DNA of 64,000 nt from assembly GCA_027422505.1 (NCBI GenBank), contig JAPQWV010001656.1:1-64000 (forward strand), in the 5' to 3' direction. Made by a program: the position numbers and the translations under genes. Of the stretch, positions 57,601 through 64,000 are shown one piece after another; the stretch's first letter is position 1; every line of letters starts with the position of its first letter. Under the pieces are notes generated by a model. The model did no database searches. It was not told where the DNA came from and worked only from the letters and a program-made list of their open reading frames with translations. This DNA is from Craterostigma plantagineum (Eukaryota > Streptophyta > Magnoliopsida > Lamiales > Linderniaceae).

Positions 57601-57647
57601 GGCAAAAGCCTTGATACGATACGACCACCTGACAACAGTGCAAAAGT

Positions 57648-58323
57648 TTGAAAGAACGATACGACCACCTGACAACAGTTGTCCTGCCGAGAGCAAGGTA
57701 CGAGTTGATAAATTTACGACTGCAAGATTTTAAATCGATGAATGAATATAACTCTCCAGTTTATAGAATTACTTCTACATTGAAATTATGTGGAGAAGCG
57801 ATCACCGACGATGATAAGCTCGAAAAAATATTCACCACTTCCCATCCGTCGAATGTAGTGTTACAGCAACAATGTCGTGAAAGGCAATTTAAAAGGTATG
57901 CAGAACTAATATCTGTTTTATTGTTGGCTGAACAAAAAACACGAACTGCTGATGAAAAACCATGAATCCCGACCAACCGGTGCGGTTGCCCTCCCTGAAG
58001 CGAATGCAGTCAGAGGAAATAATAATGATAATATAATCGAAGTAATGGCCGTGGACGTGGACGTGGCGGATATCGCGGTCGCGGACGCGGACGTGGTCAA
58101 GGCCGAGGTCGTGGCCGAGGATACTAGTGGTTATCAGCACTTCCGTGGTGGTTATCATAACAATCGTGGTGGTCATCAAAAAATTCCCCAGAAGAGGAAA
58201 AGTTATGATAATAAAGATGAGAAGATGCATATTGAACAAAAGGATAACGATGAGCGATGCTATCGTTGCGGTGGTCTGGGCCATTGGTGGAAAACTTGTC
58301 GCACGGCCAAGCATCTTGTTTAG
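57648..58323 (+). pseudogene. Copia-5 Gag and CCHC knuckle
   Basis: The piece at 57,648-57,965 has KERYDHLTTVVLPRARYE, LRLQDFKSMNEYNSPVYRI and ERQFKRYAELISVLLLAEQ, the UBN2-type Gag domain. A second frame (57,952-58,323) ends in the knuckle CYRCGGLGHWWKTC (58,258-58,299). Between them, another frame encodes an Arg-Gly stretch (GRGRGRGGYRGRGRG, about 58,040-58,125), which is normal for this Gag type and shows that the real frame shifts there. A TAG follows the knuckle. Confidence 0.83.
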
Positions 58324-58917
58324 TTATATCAACAAGCTCAAAAGGGAAAAAAGATTGAGACAAATTTTGTTCAAGGTGACATTGCCTCTACTTCTCGTGT
58401 CGATAAAAATAATACGTATTTGGAGGCTGCAGATTTTGTCGCAGATGAGTAATAATGTGCTATAATGTTTTTTATGTTATATATTTACTATTGTGTGTTT
58501 AAGGTTGTTTAAATTTATATGTGTGCTTGTAATATATCGTTTTGTTTCTTAAATAAATATTGATAATTATGATATGTTTATATGAAAAGGATATTTATCT
58601 GATGGATATGGCATGTGCAATGGAGAATTATGTCTTGCAGACTGTGCAACAACTCATACGATTATGAAGAATAAGAAATATTGTGATCATCTCGATATGA
58701 AAGAAGCTAGTGTTATCACTATATCGGGTAGCACAGATATAATTAAAGGCTCTGAAGAGCTAGTATCTTGTTACCCAGAGGAACCAAATTGGTTATTGAA
58801 AGTGCCTTATATTCTCCTGAGTTACAAAGAAATTTGTTAAGCTTTAAAGCTATTCGTCATAATGGATATCATGTTGAGACAGCGGGGGGTGTTCAACTAT
58901 ACATCACATAGGTAATT
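58324..58917 (+). pseudogene. Copia-5 protease region
   Basis: ELCLADCATTHTIMKNKKY (around 58,620-58,675) corresponds to the protease active site that relatives show as D-S-A-T-T-H-T-I. Here the middle residue is C (D-C-A codons 58,640-58,648). A strand- and frame-broken continuation (GSEELVSCYPEEPNWLLKVP then YILLSYKEIC) follows, with a stop before integrase. Confidence 0.7.
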
Positions 58918-60185
58918 TTGAATGATAAAAGAATTGTGGAAATATTACCTTCATTCGAGTCTGGGTTATATTATACATATCTGAGAACAATTGAATCGTA
59001 TGCTATCGTAAACCAGAAGTTTACTGATGACAGTATTCTTAATGTTTGGCATGACCGGTTGGGCCATCCCGGTTCAACTATGATGCGAAGAATAATTGAA
59101 AATTCACGAGGACATTCGATAAAGAATCAGAGGATTTTTCAATCTAATGAATTAGCATGGGCTGCTTGCTCTAGAGGGAAGTTAATTATTATGCCATCAC
59201 AAATGAAAGTAAAGAATGAATCCATTGTATTTTTAGAACGTATACATGGTGATATTTGTGGCTCGATACATCCATCATGTGGACCATTTAAATATTTTAT
59301 GGTGTTAATTGATGCTTCAAGCAGATGATCCCATGTATCTTTATTATCAACGAGGCGGCATTTGCGAGATGACTTGCTCAGTTGATTCGTTTAAGAGCAC
59401 ATTTTCCAAATTATTCGGTAAAGAAAATATGCCTTGATAATGCTGGTGAATTTATCTCCAAGGCATTTAATGATTATTGTATGTCAACAAGAATTGATGT
59501 TGAACATCACGTGCCACATGTTCATACACAAAACGGTCCTGCAGAATCATTAATTAAACGCCTGCGATTAATTGCACGACCATTATTAATGAAACGAATC
59601 TTCCCTCGTCGTGTTGGGGACATTAAATATAACATGCAGCAGCACTAACTCGTATCATGCCAACAAGTTACCATGATATCTCCCCGTTGCAAATGATTTA
59701 TGGTCAGGAACCAGATATTTCCCATCTAAGAATTTTTGGATGTGCGGTATATGTCCCAATTGCGCCGCCACGACGCACAAAGATGGGACCTCAAATGAGG
59801 TTGGGAATATGTGTTGGATTTGAATCTCCATCGATAATAAAGTATTTAGAACCTTTAACGGGAGATTAATCACGGCTAGATTTGCCGATTGTCACTTTGA
59901 CGAAACTATTTTACGACATTAGGGGGAGAAAAACAGCTGGAAAAGAATATTAGTTGGAAGGAATTATCGCTAAATCCTGGAACGAAAGAATGAGAATTAG
60001 AAGTTCAGAAGATAATTCATTTACAAAGCTTAGCGAACCAATTGCCAGACAGCTTTACTGACTCAAAGAGAGTGACTAAGTCACATATGCAGCTGTTAGT
60101 GCTCCTGCAAAAATTGATGTTCCTGCAGAACATAATATTGCGCCTAAGTCACAGCTAAAACGTGATAGGCCCTCGGGTTCCGATA
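58918..60185 (+). pseudogene. Copia-5 integrase and C-terminal linker
   Basis: The pre-integrase site (WHDRLGHPG ... CSRGK) and the first core Asp (ERIHGDICGSIHPSCGPF) lie at 58,918-59,328. The second block with the Asp (KKICLDNAGEF) and the third with the Glu position (HTQNGPAESLIKRL) lie at 59,382-59,648. The C-terminal part (PLQMIYGQEPDISHLRIFG ... GICVGFES) is at 59,657-59,869. Stops separate the pieces. The KSQLKRDRPSG linker motif at about 60,145-60,180 is the last copia sequence. Confidence 0.85.
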
Positions 60186-61149
60186 AATATATTTTTATAT
60201 GTTTATATTTGATAAATAAGTCGTTTGATTAAGTCGTCTTGATACGTTTTTTAAAAGTTTTAGTTAATTTCTATATTTTATGGATTTCAAGACGACAAAT
60301 GGTGAACGTTGATGAATAAACTGTTTTTCTCCGGGAGGAACTACACTGCGAAATTTATATGGCTGGGATCGTCTGCGAGTCTAGTTTGTGGAAAAATTTA
60401 CGGATTGGAGGATATCCGAGCCTAAAGTTATTTTAATTTGTGCCAATTGCGCAGTCTGCCGAAAAATTTCGTTTGAACTCGGCCCATCAGCTTCCAAGCC
60501 CATTTTAAAGGAGGCCCAAAACCAGACTAGCCAACTAAACATCGACTACGATCAGAACTTAAAGGAGACAAGCCGGTGATAAAAAGAACAGTGTTGGCAT
60601 CATTTTCAACGATTAAGACAACAATGCACGCTAGGAGGAAAAATGTCAAGATTTCGGCTGCTTTGTGTATATGGCTGCTCGATGTTTGAGATTATCGCTG
60701 AAGAACGCACGCGTAAGAAGAATTTTGGGCAAGGTTTATACATTTATTTAGAGGACAGAGTTGCTCAACTGGAGATATCTCCCAAATATCCAAAAGAGGG
60801 GAAGAACCGCTGAACCACCTCTCAATCTCACTCGCACCATCATCGATCACCTCACAAGCTCGCACCTCACGCCAAAAAGCTGCTCCGAGGAGTTTGTTCT
60901 CAGCTGTGAACCGAAGCATACACCTCTGAATTTCAGCTGCCCTAAGCACCTCAAGGCTGAAGAGAATCGAAGCAGGCAGCCACTGTGAGCTGTGCAAATC
61001 TTAAGCAAGCAGGAAATATTTCTCTTGGGTTGAGTTACTTGTTGGGTTTGAGCTGAAATTATATCACGGCTGCAGGAGTCAAGCACAACAGAATCAAGGA
61101 CGTGAAGCATAGAACTGCACCTTAGTCGCCCACCACCTGCTAGACAGAA

Positions 61150-61219
61150 GTCCCCAATGACCCCAGCGTCGAAATTCAGGCAGTGTCCCCAATGACCCCA
61201 GCGTCGAAATTCAGGCAGC
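61150..61219. repeat. 35 bp tandem duplication
   Basis: GTCCCCAATGACCCCAGCGT and the following bases to TTCAGGCA(G) occur twice in a row, starting at 61,150 and 61,185. Confidence 0.9.
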
Positions 61220-61543
61220 AAGCAGGAGCAGCAACGGGGGAGCAGACTTGCGAACTCGGGACTAAAACGGTTGTAAGCGACTTTGCCTTTTATCTATTTT
61301 TGTACTTCGATTATTATTTCATAGCTAAGTTTATCGTAGTTGAAGTATTATTCGAAACCTTGATTTATAATATTACGAGATTATTGTGCTTTTCGTGAAC
61401 GCGTGAGTATTCGTTTAAGCTTGAATTTATTTTAGTTGATGGTCTTAGTTTGATTAAATAGTTGCAAATGTTTAATTAATCTAGTTGAGTCCATGGCTAA
61501 TTAAAACGACAAATCTGTAATTATTTATAGAGATAATTGCAAT

Positions 61544-61960
61544 TTTCGTCCTCGAGTTATACCCCAAAATCACTTTTGATCCCCCAAAAATACGCGTCAT
61601 CACTGTTAGTCCCTCAGTTATCATCTCTTAATCAGTAATCGTCCTTCCCGTCAGTTGACCGTCAAAAACTAACGGATTGACCGGCTACCACCGTTAAAAC
61701 GGTTTAGCGACGGATTTTAGCGACGGAAAATCCGACGCTAAATCAGAAAAATTTAAAAAATAAATAAATAGAGATTAGTGACAAAATTTCCGTCGCTAAA
61801 TAGGAAAATAAAAAAAAATACAGTTTAGCGACGGAAATTCCGTCGCTAAATCAGAACAATAATAAAAAAATAAGTACGTGTTAGCGACGAACTAAATCGG
61901 AAAGTTTAAATAGAAAATTAAATAAATACAGAAGGCATTTTCTTCAACAATTAAATAAAT
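61544..61960. repeat. Truncated AGCGACGG-type repeat
   Basis: The left part (TTTCGTCCTCGAGTTATACC, TTTTGATCCCCC) resembles the ends of MULE-MITEs but is a different family from MITEs 1-3. It then carries three TTAGCGACGGAAATTCCGTCGC-like palindromes separated by A-rich spacers. No mirrored right end is present, so it is one half of an element or a relic. Confidence 0.5.
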
Positions 61961-62342
61961 AATAACATACTAAACTCGGACCAAGTTGCTTTCATGACTA
62001 GGGAATACCACACCTACATGACATCTGATGGGACCAAGTTGCTTTAATGCTGTCGGAATCTTAAACTTTGCAGGGCGTCCCAGAGGTTATTTTTCGAATA
62101 GAGAAGTAATTATAGAACGTCTCTTAATTATCGAGAAATTAAGAAGAGATTGATTGTTAGGCGTTCATCGACAATTTTAACCCATTATTCTTACATTACA
62201 TATACACGTTATTTAGGAATCTATGATCGACTATATAAATCAAGGTGGCGAACGGTTACTTCAACTATTATTTATATTCGTTAGTATTTATTTGTTTTCT
62301 TCGTCTATCATTAGTTTAATTTCGTTTCTATTTGAACCTAAA

Positions 62343-62487
62343 CAACAAAACCCCCCTTAATAATATTATTATTATTAGTATAATTATCATTACTATTAGT
62401 ATTATTATTAGTACTATTGTTATTATTATTAGTTTTAGTAATATTATTATTATTATTATAATTTTATTATTATTATTATTATTACTG
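62343..62487. repeat. (ATT)n microsatellite
   Basis: Imperfect ATTATTATT/AGTATTATT tract of ~145 bases. Confidence 0.9.
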
Positions 62488-62610
62488 ATCGAATTTTGAT
62501 AGAGAAGTAAATCAACCATCTTTCCTATGGAGACGATCCTTACTTTCGCTATATTAGTATTAGTAAGGTTATAAATTTTATTTTAGACCGTTTACGACGT
62601 GACCAAATTT

Positions 62611-62629
62611 TGGCACCGTTGCCGGGGAA
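62611..62629 (+). other. Athila-like primer-binding site (tRNA-Asp type)
   Basis: TGGCACCGTTGCCGGGGA follows the LTR end by five bases. The canonical plant form is TGGCGCCGTTGCCGGGGA, complementary to the 3' end of tRNA-Asp; this copy has a single G-to-A change at position 5. Confidence 0.8.
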
Positions 62630-64000
62630 GGTGGTGTCTAAATTGATTTACTTGTACTTTTAATTCGATTTTCTTTGTCTAGTCTCGATCTTCTCGACAG
62701 GTATGCTAATGTTTGATTTAGAAGAAGAGAAGACGAAAGCGGAAAGTTGAAAGGCGGAACATTACTTTTCGGTAAGCGACATGGAGAAAAACGAACAACA
62801 AGTACCATTCCGTGTTACGTTGAGGGAGGATCGCACTATGAGTTTCAACCGCCTTGAAAATTTTCCGGCCTATGTCTAGCTAAATGACGTTAAAGAAAAG
62901 CGCTTCTTGGGAGGCAACTCAAATACTATCGATGCATATTATTATATATAAAGAAAATATCCGTTTTATTTTCATATATTTCGCTATGACGTTTTCTTAA
63001 GCTATAATTGCCTATAGGTTATAAGAAAGACCGGGTGAGATCCGTGCGTAAAGAGCTTACATGTCCACGTGTCGCAACGAATCAAGTCCAAAGTGTGGGG
63101 AAAAGGCTTTTACGAAGCATGCACAACGGACAATTCGGGGAAGTTCGCTAAACTATTATTATTTTCTTCTTCCATGAGTTACAGTGATTATTTCGTTGAG
63201 GACGACGTAAAATTTAAGTGTGAGGAGAGGGAATTTCATGAAACTGATGCGAACATTACTATTATATATGCATGATTTGTTGAATTACATGAAAAAAAAG
63301 TGGTAAAAATGTTTAAAAATTATGTTTCTTATCCTGAAAGATAGATTTTATGTTAGATTAAGGTGAGTAATTAGGACACATGCGTAGTCAATGTATTTCT
63401 TGCATGATGAACTTAGCGATACCCGAAAGATTCATACGCAAACCCAATTTTTGTGAGATTTTTGACCTACGAGCTTTTTGCTCATTTCTTTGGTTGTGTG
63501 AATCATGCTTCATTTATTTCTCGCTAGAACTTGCTTGCGTATTACGTTTTGGAATTGCTTATAGTGAGATTGCGTGAAATACGGAAGGCTTAGGAATTAA
63601 GGTCATAGCCAAAGTTTCCGACCACGACTGATCACCGTAGTTAGCCACTTTGAGCCTGAACTTTTTCTTTCTGAAAACCTGATGATAAAAAAAAATGGCC
63701 GACCAGAATAAGCCTTCAGAAATAACCCAACCGGAGCAATAGTGGAAATGGAGGTTGAATGCTGGAGTTGAAAAGCACAGCCGGACCTATATCCCGATTA
63801 ACACCGAAGTTGAGCGTAAAAAGAAGTTGAGAACTCCTCCATTGGTAATCTCTCACTCTCAAAGAGGTTGAGAGAAGGGAGCTTAGCACCGTCGGAAAAT
63901 TCTAAGAACCCTTCATCCGATAATCTTTTAATTTCTCTTAAATAAAAAGTATAAGTGATCCTAAGAATGAAAGAAGAAGGGCTTAGTGAAATAACGGCTA
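62630..64000 (+). other. Athila-like interior, no complete gene
   Basis: A short leader and possible Gag start (about 62,782-62,880) end in a TAG (TATGTCTAG). The rest (62.9-64 kb) matches remembered 3' untranslated sequence of Athila-like elements and contains only short frames (63,069-63,275; 63,380-63,577) without recognisable domains. Confidence 0.5.

Larger units (their letters stand above)
57601..60185 (+). mobile_element. Copia-5: plus-strand Ty1/copia remnant of a different lineage
   Basis: Gag, an RG-rich stretch and CCHC knuckle, a protease-like site, integrase and the linker motif KSQLKRDRPSG are in order on the plus strand. RT and RNase H are absent because the Athila-like LTR begins right after. 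No LTR or PBS is visible at the left edge, where a ~22 bp segment (GATACGACCACCTGACAACA) is duplicated 40 bases apart. Numerous stops show it is old. It lacks the coiled-coil spacer seen in copia-1 to copia-4. Confidence 0.85.
60186..62605 (+). mobile_element. Athila-like 5' LTR (left edge approximate)
   Basis: The right edge ends GACCA five bases before the PBS. The left edge lies between the last copia-5 codons (~60,185) and a TG near 60,200. About 2.4 kb is within the range of Athila LTRs. It contains a 35 bp tandem duplication (61,150-61,219), an embedded GCGACGG-type repeat and an ATT microsatellite. Short frames such as 60,388-60,579 show no domain. Confidence 0.6.
60186..64000 (+). mobile_element. 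Athila-like Ty3/gypsy element, large-LTR and coding-depleted
   Basis: A long non-coding LTR (to 62,605) is followed by the tRNA-Asp-type PBS used by Athila-like elements. The interior begins with a short Gag-like start (MEKNEQQVPFRVTLREDRTM near 62,782) but jumps directly to sequence normally found downstream of pol (CGTTAAAGAAAAGCGCTTCT then GGGAGGCAACTCAA near 62,885-62,930; GCCACTTTGAGCCTGAA near 63,640). No protease, RT or integrase motif is seen. It is therefore probably an internally deleted, non-autonomous copy; the 3' LTR lies beyond the window. Confidence 0.68.

Overview
This window looks like repeat-dense nuclear DNA of a flowering plant, probably a dicot. The evidence is several Ty1/copia and Ty3/gypsy LTR retrotransposons with plant-type primer-binding sites (tRNA-iMet TGGTATCAGAGC; a tRNA-Asp-like site), three Mutator-type hairpin MITEs with 8-9 bp target duplications, hAT-like repeats and abundant AT-rich spacers. 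I see no intact host gene, no rRNA or tRNA gene, no CRISPR array and nothing prokaryotic. All coding signal is from mobile elements and most of it is broken by stops or frameshifts.

Left part (1-9.9 kb), minus strand, is a nest. A long gypsy LTR (1-2176) sits in the integrase of copia-2 (2177-6833), whose 5' LTR abuts the truncated copia-3 (6834-9922). From 9.9 to 17.5 kb lie old LTR-like DNA, a plus-strand copia remnant (13.1-14.3 kb), MITE 1 and a long segment of iterated TTCGAAA-type motifs. From 17.5 to 21 kb are faint exon-like fragments on the minus strand that I could not name, interrupted by MITE 2.

Centre (21.056-42.823 kb): copia-1 is a Sirevirus-like element on the minus strand with 344/351 bp LTRs, TSD TAAAC, tRNA-iMet PBS and PPT. 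It runs Gag, coiled-coil spacer, protease, integrase, reverse transcriptase, spacer, and a large additional 3' ORF of about 1.1 thousand codons that ends exactly at the 3' LTR. It is split between integrase and RT by a younger non-autonomous gypsy element (29,417-37,482; TSD GTAGA; 3.4 kb LTRs; 1.19 kb non-coding interior). Without that insertion copia-1 is about 13.7 kb. RNase H was not found.

Right part: a 9.6 kb Mutator-like element (43,992-53,599) with a perfect 9 bp TSD carries a decayed multi-exon 'putative gypsy-type transposon' (PF04195-like) gene, a coiled-coil ORF, a 64 bp minisatellite open in all three forward frames, and 310 bp repeats, but no recognisable transposase. Then follow MITE 3 (perfect 9 bp TSD), hAT-like repeats, a 0.6 kb hairpin, a different plus-strand copia remnant (57.6-60.2 kb) and an Athila-like gypsy element (60.2 kb to the window end) with a long LTR, a tRNA-Asp-type PBS and apparently no gag-pol.

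The points most worth a second look are the additional 3' ORF of copia-1, the large MULE and its cargo, a branched inverted-repeat structure kept in three gypsy LTR copies, and the iterated CG-centred motifs that recur in unrelated elements. All identifications are by eye, from motifs and from recalled family knowledge; no database search was run.
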